This document shows, in pieces, positions 11,388 through 20,642 of a DNA stretch of 64,000 nt. The notes beneath the pieces are model-generated. The model had not been told where the DNA came from and searched no databases. It saw only the letters and a program-made list of their open reading frames with translations. The translations under genes were made by a program, and so were the position numbers. Source of the DNA: an uncultured Collinsella sp. (lineage in GTDB: Bacteria > Actinomycetota > Coriobacteriia > Coriobacteriales > Coriobacteriaceae). Position 1 is the stretch's first letter. Every line of letters starts with the position of its first letter. The DNA lies in contig UQLI01000005.1 of the NCBI GenBank assembly GCA_900541715.1, positions 8,943-72,942 on the forward strand, read 5' to 3'.

Positions 11388-11845
11388 CCACCCTCCAACA
11401 ACCTCCTATTTCAAATCAAATCAGCCACCGTGCGTCATGGATATTCCCGGTGGGTCGCGGGGTGGCGGCTACGACTTTCCCTCAGGATAATTCGCGAAGC
11501 CCGTTTTCCGAGGAAAGGTATTGGTTATGTAATACCAGTTAAACAGTAAAACTATGCTTAAGTGGTATCTGGCTGGAGAACCAATTGGTATGGTTGATTA
11601 GACCCACTTCGCCATCTACGTTCATTTTTATACCGCTGGGAGAATTCCAAACTTAATTTGCGCAACTGCTCACGTATGCTGGTTCAACCTTATAGGTGGC
11701 TATCTGGTTACTACCAGTTGACCCCTTGGTAACGGGTGGGCCAATTGTACGGAATGTACCGAACACCCCCCCCGTTTGATGCGTTCGCCCATGCTGCGGG
11801 GCGCGCGTCCGCGACACTTCCGCATGTCGGAGGGAAGGAGTCCAG
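11388..11845. promoter_or_regulatory. Gene-free region upstream of the GH31 gene, with a C8 tract
   Basis: No gene is supported here. After the hairpin repeat (11431-11518) the region is unusually AT-rich and holds several similar words (TACCAGTT, ACCAATTGGTA, ACCAGTTGACC, CTTGGTAAC) that could be regulator sites. Eight cytosines (11766-11773) lie 72 bases before the GTG start, in the likely 5' leader. A GGAAGGAG ribosome site is just before the start. I could not place a convincing promoter. Confidence 0.4.
11431..11518. repeat. Hairpin repeat upstream of GH31 gene (TTCGCGAAG-loop family)
   Basis: TGCGTCATGG, then ATTCCCGGTGGGTCGCGGGGTG, then a CTTTCC...GGAAAG stem around TTCGCGAAGC. The first 35 bases match 18351-18385 with few differences, and the TTCGCGAAG loop matches 8370-8378. 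It is part of a dispersed family around this region. Confidence 0.6.
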
Positions 11846-14800
11846 GTGCGTAGGAATTCCATTTTTACGAAACGATGGGTGAAGGGAAGCGCAGTCCTCG
11901 TTGCCACGGCAGCGACGCTCGTGTTCGCCAGTCCCCAGCAGGCGGTTGCCACGCCACTCAAGGGCGTCGAATCGGCGACCGTGTCTCAGTCTGCCTCGAA
12001 CGTCGTTGACATCGATTTCGCCGGCGGCATCAAGGGCCGCATTACGTTCCTCGAGGACGGTATTTTCCGTTACAACGTTGATCCCAAGGGTGAGTTTTCC
12101 GAGTACGCAACGCCGCGCAGTAAGTCCCACACGGCTAAGATCCAGGCTCAGCCCGATACCTCGGACACCTACAGCAAGCCGAGTGCGACGGTTGCCGACA
12201 AGGGCGACACTATCGAGATCACCGGCGGAAAGGCGACCGTGATCCTGGACAAGGCGACTGGCAAGATGAGTATCAAGTCAGGCGACCGTGGCGTGGTTTC
12301 TGAGTCTGCGCCCCTCGACCTTGATAAGAAGGGTACCGTCCAGACGCTCGCCAAGGAGAAGTCCGAGAACTTCTTTGGCGGCGGCACCCAGAACGGCCGC
12401 TTCCTGCACACCAACCAGACCATCGCCATCTCCAACACTAACAACTGGACCGATGGCGGCGTTGCCTCGCCCAACCCGTTCTATTGGACGAGCGACGGCT
12501 ACGGCGTGCTCCGAAACACGTTTGCAGAGGGTTCCTACGACTTCGGTTCCACGGACTCATCGACGGTCACGACTTTGCACAGCGAGAATGAGTTTGATGC
12601 CTATTACTTCGTGGCGACCAACGAGGGCGCCTCGAACGTGGCAACCGAGATGCTGCAGGACTACTACAAGGTGACCGGCAATCCGGTGCTGCTGCCCGAG
12701 TACGGTTTCTACCTGGGTCATCTTAATGCCTATAACCGTGATGGCTGGTCAACGACCTCGGGTCAAAAGAAGTGGGAGACCAAGGGCAGCAAGTCCTCGA
12801 GTGAGAAGGGCGACGTTAAATACGAGTCCGGCATGTCGACGGGCTACAAGCTCGACGGCACGCTTGCGGCCGAGACGCTCAACGGTGAGGGCCCTACGGT
12901 TGATACCGAGAACATGAAGGCGACCGATTTCGACCGCCAGTTCTCCGCCCGGCAGGTTATCGATGACTACGAGGACAACGACATGCCGCTCGGCTGGTTC
13001 CTGCCGAACGACGGTTACGGTGCTGGCTACGGCCAGAACGGTTACTACAAGACCGGCGGCGTCAACTCCGACGGAACGAGTTCTGCCGAGCGCCTCAACG
13101 CCGTGCGCGCCAACGTCGACAATCTTAAGAAGTTCACCGAGTATGCCAACTCCAAGGGCGTGAGCACCGGTCTCTGGACCCAGTCGAACCTCGAGCCCGA
13201 TAGCAACTCCGAGACCCCGTGGCATCTGCTGCGCGATTTCGATTCTGAGGTTAAGACTGGTGGCATCACCACGCTCAAGACCGACGTCGCTTGGGTCGGC
13301 TCCGGCTACTCCTTTGGCCTCAACGGCATCAAGACGGCCTATGACACCGTGACCACCGGCGCCAACAAGCGCCCCAACATCATCACGCTTGACGGCTGGG
13401 CCGGCACGCAGCGCTTTGGCGGCATCTGGACCGGCGACCAGTACGGCGGTAACTGGGAGTACATTCGCTTCCATATCCCCACGTATATCGGCCAGAGCCT
13501 CTCGGGCAACCCCAACATCGGCTCCGATATGGACGGCATCTTTGGTGGCGATCCCATCATCTCCGCTCGCGACTACCAGTGGAAGACATTCACGCCCTCT
13601 ATGCTTGACATGGACGGTTGGGGCACCTACCGCAAGTCGCCCATGACGCACGGCGATCCATACACGGGCATCTCGCGCTTCTATCTCAAGCTCAAAGCAC
13701 AACTCATGCCCTATATCTACACGAGCGCGGCCTCGGCGGCCAACATCGACACGGGCAACGGCGATACCGGCCTTCCAATGATCCGCGCCATGCTGCTTTC
13801 CGACAACTCCGAGTACGCCGCAAGCACCTCGACGCAGTACCAGTACATGTTCGGTGAGAACTTCCTGGTGGCACCGGTGTATCAGGATACCCAGGCAGAT
13901 GAGAACGGCAACGATGTCCGCAACGGTATCTACCTGCCCAACTACGGTACCGACGAGAATCCCACCATCTGGATTGACTACTTCTCGGGCAAGCAGTACC
14001 GCGGCGGTCAGGTCCTCAACAACTACGAGGCTCCGCTTTGGAAGCTGCCACTCTTTGTTAAGGCCAACGCCATCGTGCCGATGTACGCCGAGAACAACAA
14101 CCCCGAGGCTGTGACCGAGACCAACACCAAGGGCACCAATCGCAGCCAGCGTATCGTCGAGTTCTTCGCCACCGAGGGTGAGGGCAGCTTTACGCAGTAC
14201 GAGGATGACGGCTCCTCCATCGAGAACAACACGACCGAGGACGATTCCTACGGCACAATCGACAATATTTCCTACGGTGAGCATGTGAGCACCGTCTATA
14301 AGTCGAGCGTGGTGGGCGGCACGGCGACCTTTACCGCCGAGGCATCGCAGGGCGGCTACAGCGGCTACGACTCCAACCGCACCACGACCTTTGTGGCCAA
14401 CGTCTCCGCCAAGCCCACGAGCGTCTCCGCCAAGAACGGCGGATCCGCGCTCAACGTGGTTGAGGTCGACTCGCAGGAGGCCTTTGACGCCGCGACCCCC
14501 GAGGCCGGCCAGGCGGTCTACTTCTACAACGAGACCCCCAACCTCAACCACTACGGTAGCGACGCAGGCAGCACCGAGGCCGAGCAGGGCGAGAGCTTCA
14601 ACAACACCAAGATCACCACGAATCCCAAGGTCTACGTCAAGTTCGCGAAGACCGATGTCGCCACGGCAGCGCAGACGCTCGAACTGGGCGATTTCGTGAA
14701 CGCCGATGCCACGCTCGCGGCCGACCGCTTCAACGAGAACCTCTCCGCACCCGCGAACCTTGCTGCCCCCGAGGACGCCACGACCCCCACGAGCATTAAG

Positions 14801-17800
14801 CTCACCTGGGGGAAGGTCGATGGTGCTACCTCCTACGACCTTAAGGTAGACGGCACTGTGTTCGCCGTGGGCGATGCGGCAGAATTCACGCATACCGATC
14901 TTGCCTACAACAGCAAGCATACCTACCAGATTCGTTCGCGCAACGCCGATGGCTACTCCGCATGGAGCGACGTGCTTGAGGCGAACTCTGCGCTCGACCC
15001 GTGGCGGAACGTGCCTGAGGCCGAGGAAATCACTTGGGAGGGCTCGCTCTACGGTAGCCATAAGGCCGAACTCGCCTTCGACCATGAGTTCCAGTCGGGC
15101 GACGGCGGTTTCCACTCCGGTGGCAACGATCTGGGCAAGGCGCTTACCGTTGACTACGGTCGTGCTTACAAGCTCGACAAGCTCGAGTACTATCCGCGCG
15201 ATGATGCCGGTAACGGCACTGTGACCAAGATGCGCATCGAGACGAGCCTCGACGGCGTGCATTGGACGACGCAGGAGGTCGACTGGGAGCGCTCCGCCGC
15301 TTGCAAGACGGTGGCGTTCGACGGCGCCGTGGCCGCGCGCTACGTGCGTATGACGCCGCTCGCGTCCGTGGGCAACTTCTTCTCCGCCTCCGAGATCGCC
15401 ATCTACAAGACCGACGGCACGGACGGCTTCGCTGTGGGCTCCAACCTCAACAAGGCCACGGTCTCCGACGGCGACTACTCCAACATGAAGAATTACCTGG
15501 GTCTTGAGAACCGCGAGCCCGACACCTCGACGTTCGACTCCCAGATCCGCGCCCACTTCGCCGACCTCAACGGCAACGGCGTCTACGACGTGTACGACTA
15601 CTCCTTCACCATGGCGGCGCTCGACGGCGGCACCAAGCAAAAGGGCAAGGCTGCTGGCACCCTCGCGGTGATCCCGAGCAAGATGGAGGTCGAGGCCGGC
15701 GACGAGATCACGGTCGACGTCTACGCCACCGACGCCGAGAACATCAACGCGCTCGGTGCGCTCGTCAACTTCAACAGCGACCAGTTCGAGTATGTCTCCG
15801 AGAGCATCGCGCAGGATGCGTCGACGGCGGGCATGGAGAACCTCTCGCGCGAGAAAGTGCAGTTCACGGATGGCCACCAGACCATCAACCTGGCCTTCGC
15901 CAACCGCGGCGACGCCAAGCTCTTCAACAGTACTGGTGTGGTCGCGAGCTTTAAACTCAAGGCTAAGACGGCCGGCAAGGTCGAGCTGCCCTCGACGTCT
16001 TGGCTCGTCGGCCCGGCGTGCGACGCGCTCGAGTTCGTGAGTGATGGCACCGTGACGATGCCCGGTGTCCCGCAGCCCACCAAGTCCGAGTACGGCCGCG
16101 ACGCCTTTGACATCACGATGACCAACGACGAGCTCCCCACCGACGACGGCACCAACGTCGAGAAGCTCATCCAGCAGAAGAGCTATGACGGACTGTTCGA
16201 CAACAATGAGGGCGGCAACGACTTCGAGTTCCTGTGGAACTATGGGCCCAACTGGATCGACGGCAAGATGCCGACCTACGTCAAGCTGCCCGCCACGATG
16301 ACGTTCGCCTTCAAGACGCCGTCGAAACTCGATAGCGTCGAGGTCGTTAACCGCAACGGTGGCAACGGCACCGTGCAGAAGATTAAGTCCGTCGTGACGT
16401 TCGAGGACGGCTCGACCCAGGAGTTCTCGGGCGGAAGCTTTGATTCCTATCAGGCTCGCTACGCCTTTGGCCTCTCTGCCGAGAACAAGGGCAAGAAGGC
16501 GACCAAGGTCGAGATCACGCCGCTTGAGGCATCGGGTGACCAGATGCTCACGCTGCGCGAGATCAACTTCAACTACACACAGGGTGTCGAGGCCATCGAG
16601 GGTGTCGAACTGGGCAAGAACCAGACCGAGTTCTTCGAGGGCGATGTGACGCTCGTCGACGCCAAGGCCACGCCCGAGAGCGCCGGCTACCCCTATGTGA
16701 CGGTCGAGAGCTCCGATCCTTCTGTGGTGAGCGTCTCCGCTGTCCAGGCCGGCGATAGCGTGAGCTACTACCTGCGCGCCAACAAGGCCGGCAAGGCAAC
16801 GATCACGGTGGCGTCGGTGCTCGATCCCTCCAAGACCGCATCCTATGAGGTCGAGGTCAAGGCTGGTGTCGACACCTCTGCGCTCATGGCAGCGCTTTCC
16901 AAGGCCGCGGGCTACAGCGAGTCCGTCTACACCAAGGATTCCTATGCAGCCCTCACCGCTGCGGTCGAGGCGGCTCAGAAGCTCCTCGATGGCGGCCAGG
17001 GCAGCTATAGCAAGAAGGATGTCGCAGACGCCACGGCCAAGATCGAGAAGGCAATCGACGGCCTCAAGATGCGCCCCGTCGATGAGAAGAGCCTCATCAA
17101 CACGCCCGAGAACCGCGAGAACGTCAAGGTGACCGGCTTCTCGAGCGAGGCCGACTATGAGGGCAGCAACGCCGTCAACGCTCTTGACGGCGATGAGCAG
17201 ACGCTCTGGCACAGCGACTGGGCCTATAAGGCCGGTATGCCCCAGTACCTGACCGTCGACCTGGGCCGCGACTACGATCTCACCGACGTCACGTTCCTGC
17301 CGCGCCAGGACGGCGGCACGAACGGCGATATCTTTGAGGCCGAGGTGCTGGTTTCCGACACCGCCGACGGTTATGAGATGGGCACCGCCACGTCGATGGG
17401 TACGTTTACCTTCGACAACGACGGCCGCGTGCTCACCGACCGTGGCGACTGGAAGCAGATGAGCTTTGGTGCCGCGCGCGGTCGCTACGTGACCGTCAAG
17501 GTGCTCCACGCCGGCGGTGGCAGCGTTGACGCCTACTGCAGCATGGCGGAACTCAAGTTCTACGGTGCGGCCGTTCCCGATCCGGTGGCGAAGGACGACC
17601 TCACTGCCGCGATTGAAAAGGTTGATGCCGAGGTTGCAGCCGGCGACCTTAAGGCCAGTGACTACACCGAGGCTTCCTGGACCGCGTTCCAGAACGCCTT
17701 GGCGAGCGCCCGCGCCATCCTGAGCGACGAGAACGCCACGCAGGACGAGGTCGACCAGGCACTCAAGGCGCTCGAGGATGCCCGTGACGCGCTCGAGAAG

Positions 17801-18274
17801 ACCCCGGTGACCCCGGTCGAGAACCCGACCAAGAAGCAACTCAAGGCCCTGGTCAAGCAGGCGAAGGAGACTGACACCAAGGGAAAGACGGCCGAGTCTG
17901 TCAAGGCCCTGACGGATGCCATTACCTACGCCGAGGATGTCTTGGGTGATGAGAATGCTTCCGACGCCCAGCTCCAGGCGGCCTATGACCAGCTCAAACT
18001 GGCCATTGAGGGCCTTAAGGATGCCGACTCCGGCAACCAGGGCGGCTCGGGCAACACCGGCGGCTCGGGCAACCAGGGTTCCGGCAACGGCTCGAACGGC
18101 GGCGGCCAGGCGGGCAAGCCCGCAGGCGACAAGGCCCAGGGCGGCAAGAAGAACGGTTCGGCGATCCCCGTTACTGGCGATCAAACGGCGGCAACTGTCG
18201 CGACTGTCGGTGGCCTTGGAGCCATCATCGCTGCGATCGGTGCCTTCTTCCACCGTCGCAATAAGGCTGAGTAG
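11846..18274 (+). CDS. Giant secreted, sortable GH31 glycosidase with many binding modules
   Basis: The 2142-residue protein starts at GTG 11846 after GGAAGGAG. Order by eye: signal peptide 1-36; GH31 N-terminal beta domain to about 275; GH31 TIM barrel about 280-690 with likely nucleophile Asp480 in KTDVAWVG and acid Asp531 in IWTGDQ; C-terminal beta domains; fibronectin III about 969-1052; F5/8 type C (CBM32-like) 1052-1190; dockerin-like DLNGNGVYDVYDYS about 1235-1262; cohesin-like 1268-1405; F5/8-like 1415-1582; Big2-like 1582-1672; FIVAR; F5/8 1751-1909; two FIVAR; Gly/Ser linker; IPVTG (2107-2111), helix and basic tail. GH31 enzymes cleave alpha-glycosides. This architecture resembles gut GH31 alpha-N-acetylgalactosaminidases acting on mucin, but the sugar is inference. 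It is probably anchored by a sortase. Confidence 0.88.
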   Translation: MRRNSIFTKRWVKGSAVLVATAATLVFASPQQAVATPLKGVESATVSQSASNVVDIDFAGGIKGRITFLEDGIFRYNVDPKGEFSEYATPRSKSHTAKIQAQPDTSDTYSKPSATVADKGDTIEITGGKATVILDKATGKMSIKSGDRGVVSESAPLDLDKKGTVQTLAKEKSENFFGGGTQNGRFLHTNQTIAISNTNNWTDGGVASPNPFYWTSDGYGVLRNTFAEGSYDFGSTDSSTVTTLHSENEFDAYYFVATNEGASNVATEMLQDYYKVTGNPVLLPEYGFYLGHLNAYNRDGWSTTSGQKKWETKGSKSSSEKGDVKYESGMSTGYKLDGTLAAETLNGEGPTVDTENMKATDFDRQFSARQVIDDYEDNDMPLGWFLPNDGYGAGYGQNGYYKTGGVNSDGTSSAERLNAVRANVDNLKKFTEYANSKGVSTGLWTQSNLEPDSNSETPWHLLRDFDSEVKTGGITTLKTDVAWVGSGYSFGLNGIKTAYDTVTTGANKRPNIITLDGWAGTQRFGGIWTGDQYGGNWEYIRFHIPTYIGQSLSGNPNIGSDMDGIFGGDPIISARDYQWKTFTPSMLDMDGWGTYRKSPMTHGDPYTGISRFYLKLKAQLMPYIYTSAASAANIDTGNGDTGLPMIRAMLLSDNSEYAASTSTQYQYMFGENFLVAPVYQDTQADENGNDVRNGIYLPNYGTDENPTIWIDYFSGKQYRGGQVLNNYEAPLWKLPLFVKANAIVPMYAENNNPEAVTETNTKGTNRSQRIVEFFATEGEGSFTQYEDDGSSIENNTTEDDSYGTIDNISYGEHVSTVYKSSVVGGTATFTAEASQGGYSGYDSNRTTTFVANVSAKPTSVSAKNGGSALNVVEVDSQEAFDAATPEAGQAVYFYNETPNLNHYGSDAGSTEAEQGESFNNTKITTNPKVYVKFAKTDVATAAQTLELGDFVNADATLAADRFNENLSAPANLAAPEDATTPTSIKLTWGKVDGATSYDLKVDGTVFAVGDAAEFTHTDLAYNSKHTYQIRSRNADGYSAWSDVLEANSALDPWRNVPEAEEITWEGSLYGSHKAELAFDHEFQSGDGGFHSGGNDLGKALTVDYGRAYKLDKLEYYPRDDAGNGTVTKMRIETSLDGVHWTTQEVDWERSAACKTVAFDGAVAARYVRMTPLASVGNFFSASEIAIYKTDGTDGFAVGSNLNKATVSDGDYSNMKNYLGLENREPDTSTFDSQIRAHFADLNGNGVYDVYDYSFTMAALDGGTKQKGKAAGTLAVIPSKMEVEAGDEITVDVYATDAENINALGALVNFNSDQFEYVSESIAQDASTAGMENLSREKVQFTDGHQTINLAFANRGDAKLFNSTGVVASFKLKAKTAGKVELPSTSWLVGPACDALEFVSDGTVTMPGVPQPTKSEYGRDAFDITMTNDELPTDDGTNVEKLIQQKSYDGLFDNNEGGNDFEFLWNYGPNWIDGKMPTYVKLPATMTFAFKTPSKLDSVEVVNRNGGNGTVQKIKSVVTFEDGSTQEFSGGSFDSYQARYAFGLSAENKGKKATKVEITPLEASGDQMLTLREINFNYTQGVEAIEGVELGKNQTEFFEGDVTLVDAKATPESAGYPYVTVESSDPSVVSVSAVQAGDSVSYYLRANKAGKATITVASVLDPSKTASYEVEVKAGVDTSALMAALSKAAGYSESVYTKDSYAALTAAVEAAQKLLDGGQGSYSKKDVADATAKIEKAIDGLKMRPVDEKSLINTPENRENVKVTGFSSEADYEGSNAVNALDGDEQTLWHSDWAYKAGMPQYLTVDLGRDYDLTDVTFLPRQDGGTNGDIFEAEVLVSDTADGYEMGTATSMGTFTFDNDGRVLTDRGDWKQMSFGAARGRYVTVKVLHAGGGSVDAYCSMAELKFYGAAVPDPVAKDDLTAAIEKVDAEVAAGDLKASDYTEASWTAFQNALASARAILSDENATQDEVDQALKALEDARDALEKTPVTPVENPTKKQLKALVKQAKETDTKGKTAESVKALTDAITYAEDVLGDENASDAQLQAAYDQLKLAIEGLKDADSGNQGGSGNTGGSGNQGSGNGSNGGGQAGKPAGDKAQGGKKNGSAIPVTGDQTAATVATVGGLGAIIAAIGAFFHRRNKAE

Positions 18275-18295
18275 TCCCAGCGACAACTAAGCAAA

Positions 18296-18337
18296 CGTGC
18301 CCGCCGTCCCACCCAAGGACGGTGGGCACGCTTTTTT
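18296..18337 (+). terminator. Strong terminator of the GH31 gene
   Basis: CGTGCCCGCCGTCC (18296-18309) pairs with GGACGGTGGGCACG (18317-18330) with one G-T type position, followed by six T. Confidence 0.9.
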
Positions 18338-18350
18338 ATTTCAGCTAACG

Positions 18351-18468
18351 TACGTCATGGCAATCCCCGGTAGGTCGAGGGGTGCTTTGCGGGCGGGCCA
18401 GGCTTTATCTGAACGACTTTGCGAAGCAACCGGAGTGAAGATAAAGCCTGCCCCGTCCGCAAAGCACC
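18351..18468. repeat. Hairpin repeat downstream of GH31 gene, 30-bp stem
   Basis: Left arm 18381-18410 and right arm 18439-18468 are 30-base inverted repeats with two mismatches; the 28-base loop contains ACTTTGCGAAGC. The lead-in TACGTCATGGCAATCCCCGG matches the repeat at 11431. It precedes purE, whose transcript probably starts just beyond (TATACT at 18495-18500). Confidence 0.65.
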
Positions 18469-18563
18469 ACGCAGACCGCAGGGACGGGAGCGGCTATACT
18501 ACTCTCAGTAGTTAAGGGTCGCGGATTCGCTGCGTCACCGCTCTCAACAGGAGGTCTTTGTTT

Positions 18564-19028
18564 ATGGCAGATCAGAAGCCGGTTGTCGGGATCATCATGG
18601 GCTCCAAGTCCGATCTGGGCGTTATGGAAGGTTGCACCGCCGAGCTCGAGGCGCTGGGTGTGCCCTATGAGCTCGTGATCGCGAGCGCGCACCGCACGCC
18701 GGCGAAGGTCCACGAGTGGGCCTCGACTGCTGCCGACCGCGGCATCAAGGTGATTATCGCCGCCGCCGGCAAGGCTGCTCACCTGGGCGGTGTCGTGGCT
18801 GCGTTTACCCCGCTGCCGGTTATCGGCGTGCCCATGAAGACGAGTGACTTGGGCGGCATGGACTCGCTGCTGTCGATGGTGCAGATGCCCTCCGGCGTCC
18901 CCGTGGCCTGCGTTGCCATCAACGGTGCCAAGAACGCCGCAATCTATGCCACGCAGATCCTGGGCGCCTGCGACCCCGAGTACCGCAAGGTTATCGAGAA
19001 GATGAAGCAGGAGATGGCCGACGCCTAG
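18564..19028 (+). CDS. purE: N5-carboxyaminoimidazole ribonucleotide mutase, class I PurE
   Basis: The 154-residue PurE moves the carboxyl group from N5-CAIR to give CAIR in purine synthesis. The family pattern is clear: GIIMGSKSDL at the N-terminus, ASAHRTP with the catalytic histidine, AAAGKAAHLGGVVAAF, and LLSMVQMPSGVPVACVAING. ATG 18564 is used because AGGAGG lies about 10 bases upstream; TTG 18558 is in frame but worse placed. purK is not adjacent. The class B sortase gene follows after 36 bases, so the two might share a transcript. Confidence 0.96.
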   Translation: MADQKPVVGIIMGSKSDLGVMEGCTAELEALGVPYELVIASAHRTPAKVHEWASTAADRGIKVIIAAAGKAAHLGGVVAAFTPLPVIGVPMKTSDLGGMDSLLSMVQMPSGVPVACVAINGAKNAAIYATQILGACDPEYRKVIEKMKQEMADA

Positions 19029-19064
19029 GCGCCCCGCCATCCTATTTGCAGCATAAGGAGAGCC

Positions 19065-20063
19065 ATGTCCGACTATCAGGGAAAACGTTTTTCGGCTTCT
19101 CAGATTCCCGATCCGTCGAAGCCAGACGCTGCCCATGCGGCGCAGCAGGGCCGGACATCCTCTCCTCAGCAGCCGCGTGCGCCGCGCCCCGTGACGCCGG
19201 CGACGCATCGCCGACAGGATACACCTGCCGCGTATCGCCCCTCGTCATACAGCACGGCCAAGAAGCCGCCCCGGTCTTCGTCGCACGCCGCGCCGTCGGA
19301 TTACGCCGAGCCGCCGCGCAAAAAGCGCCACTCCGTCATCCCCATCTTGCTCATCATCATCGGCATCGGTCTGATTGTTGCCGCCGCTGCCATCTTTATC
19401 AATGCACAGATTGGCTACAAGCAGGCGAGTGAGTCGTATCAAAAGATCGAAAAGCAATATGTGAGCGACAAAGACGCCAGTGGTGTGCCGATTATCGACT
19501 TCAATGCGCTCGCTCAGACAAATCCCGAGGTTGTGGGCTGGATTTACGCACCCGGCACCAACATCAACTACCCCGTGGTGCAGACCAACAACAACTCCAA
19601 GTACCTCAATACGCTGTTCGACGGCACCGCCAATGCGTCGGGTGCCATCTTCTTGGATAGCGACGATACCGCGCCGGGCATGGTGGATCAGCAGACCACG
19701 ATTTACGGCCATCACATGAACGACGGGTCGATGTTCAACGTGATTTCGGACACGACCGATCAGGCGACGTTCGACAGCATGGAATACGTGTACTACATCA
19801 CGCGCGACGCAACGTATAAGCTGCGCCCGCTGGCGACCAAGGTGGTCGAGGATACGTATGCCAAGGCGCGCACGCCCAACTTTGAGGGCGATGACGGACT
19901 GAAGAATTACTTGTCCGAGATGCTCGACGGTGCCTCTGCCGTGGCGAGCGATGCCACTGATCGCGCCGCTTCGGCAACCAAGGTCGTAACGCTTGTGACC
20001 TGCCGTTCGCTGTCATTTAGCAATACGCGCGCAGTCATGGTGCTCACGCCGGTCGAGGAATAA
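19065..20063 (+). CDS. Class B sortase
   Basis: This 332-residue transpeptidase has a long Pro/Ser-rich cytoplasmic N-terminus (1-85), one membrane helix (about 91-113) and an outside sortase domain. Catalytic residues are His216 in YGHHMNDGSMF, Cys313 in TLVTC and Arg322 in NTRAVM, matching the class B pattern. Class B sortases join surface proteins or pilins to the cell wall or to one another. A candidate substrate, the GH31 protein ending IPVTG, lies less than 1 kb upstream, but class B enzymes often use other motifs, so the pairing is unproven. The cytoplasmic tail is longer than in most family members. Confidence 0.9.
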   Translation: MSDYQGKRFSASQIPDPSKPDAAHAAQQGRTSSPQQPRAPRPVTPATHRRQDTPAAYRPSSYSTAKKPPRSSSHAAPSDYAEPPRKKRHSVIPILLIIIGIGLIVAAAAIFINAQIGYKQASESYQKIEKQYVSDKDASGVPIIDFNALAQTNPEVVGWIYAPGTNINYPVVQTNNNSKYLNTLFDGTANASGAIFLDSDDTAPGMVDQQTTIYGHHMNDGSMFNVISDTTDQATFDSMEYVYYITRDATYKLRPLATKVVEDTYAKARTPNFEGDDGLKNYLSEMLDGASAVASDATDRAASATKVVTLVTCRSLSFSNTRAVMVLTPVEE

Positions 20064-20118
20064 AGTGTCCGGGAGCCCTGTCCCAAAAAGACTACCCTGG
20101 AAATCAAAAGGAGAAATG

Positions 20119-20535
20119 ATGCTTGAAAGTGGCAAATCGATGCCTTCGGTTGATGCTTGGCTGCGCGAAGCCAAGGCCGATGTTTCGGCGGCTGATTGTG
20201 GGATGTACCTGACACACAACGGCGTGGTGCGTGCGACACCTAAGTCCGAGGTGCGTGGGGTCGAGACAGATGGTGTGGCGCCTGGACATAAGGTGGGCGG
20301 CATGGTGTTTGGCTTCGATTCCGAAAAGGTGCAGGCCGCTATCGAGGCAACGCGTGCGATGCCGGGTATCGGCTATGTGCGCGTGTGGCTGGCGAGTGGC
20401 GAGCTTACCGTGGGCGACGACATCATGCTCGTGCTCATTGGCGGAGACATTCGCCCGCATGTGGTCGATGCGCTGCAGGCACTCGTCGGTACCATCAAAA
20501 ATGAGTGTGTGAGCGAGGTCGAGCGCGAGGCATAG
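20119..20535 (+). CDS. MoaE-family protein (molybdopterin synthase large-subunit-like)
   Basis: The 138-residue product carries HNGVVR, MPGIGYVRVWLASGELTVGDD and LIGGDIRPHVVDALQALVGTIK. These match the divergent MoaE-like proteins of anaerobes better than the classical MoaE, whose PIWKKE end is absent here. Classical MoaE with MoaD puts sulfur into the molybdenum cofactor; whether this variant does is uncertain. ATG 20119 is preferred to ATG 20116 because AAAGGAG is only two bases from the latter. No other cofactor genes are in the window. It follows the sortase gene closely. Confidence 0.7.
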   Translation: MLESGKSMPSVDAWLREAKADVSAADCGMYLTHNGVVRATPKSEVRGVETDGVAPGHKVGGMVFGFDSEKVQAAIEATRAMPGIGYVRVWLASGELTVGDDIMLVLIGGDIRPHVVDALQALVGTIKNECVSEVEREA

Positions 20536-20567
20536 GACTTTGCGATCAATTCGAGTCCATCTATAGC

Positions 20568-20609
20568 AAAAGCCCACTGGCAGTTCAATCAGTCTGCCAG
20601 CGGGCTTTT
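20568..20609. terminator. Bidirectional terminator between convergent genes
   Basis: AAAAGCCCACTGGCAG (20568-20583) pairs with CTGCCAGCGGGCTTTT (20594-20609). A-rich and T-rich flanks let it serve the MoaE-like gene and the minus-strand membrane gene. Confidence 0.85.
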
Positions 20610-20642
20610 CTGTGCGTTGGAAAATCTCGGCATTGCGTGGCG

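Noticed and set aside
12749..18286. Very long open frame on the minus strand opposite the GH31 gene
   Set aside because: It mirrors the codon bias of the plus-strand gene, gives repetitive His/Val/Leu/Arg-rich sequence with no domain, and has no ribosome site. Similar minus-strand frames opposite carB (4907-8470), carA and folP were rejected for the same reason.
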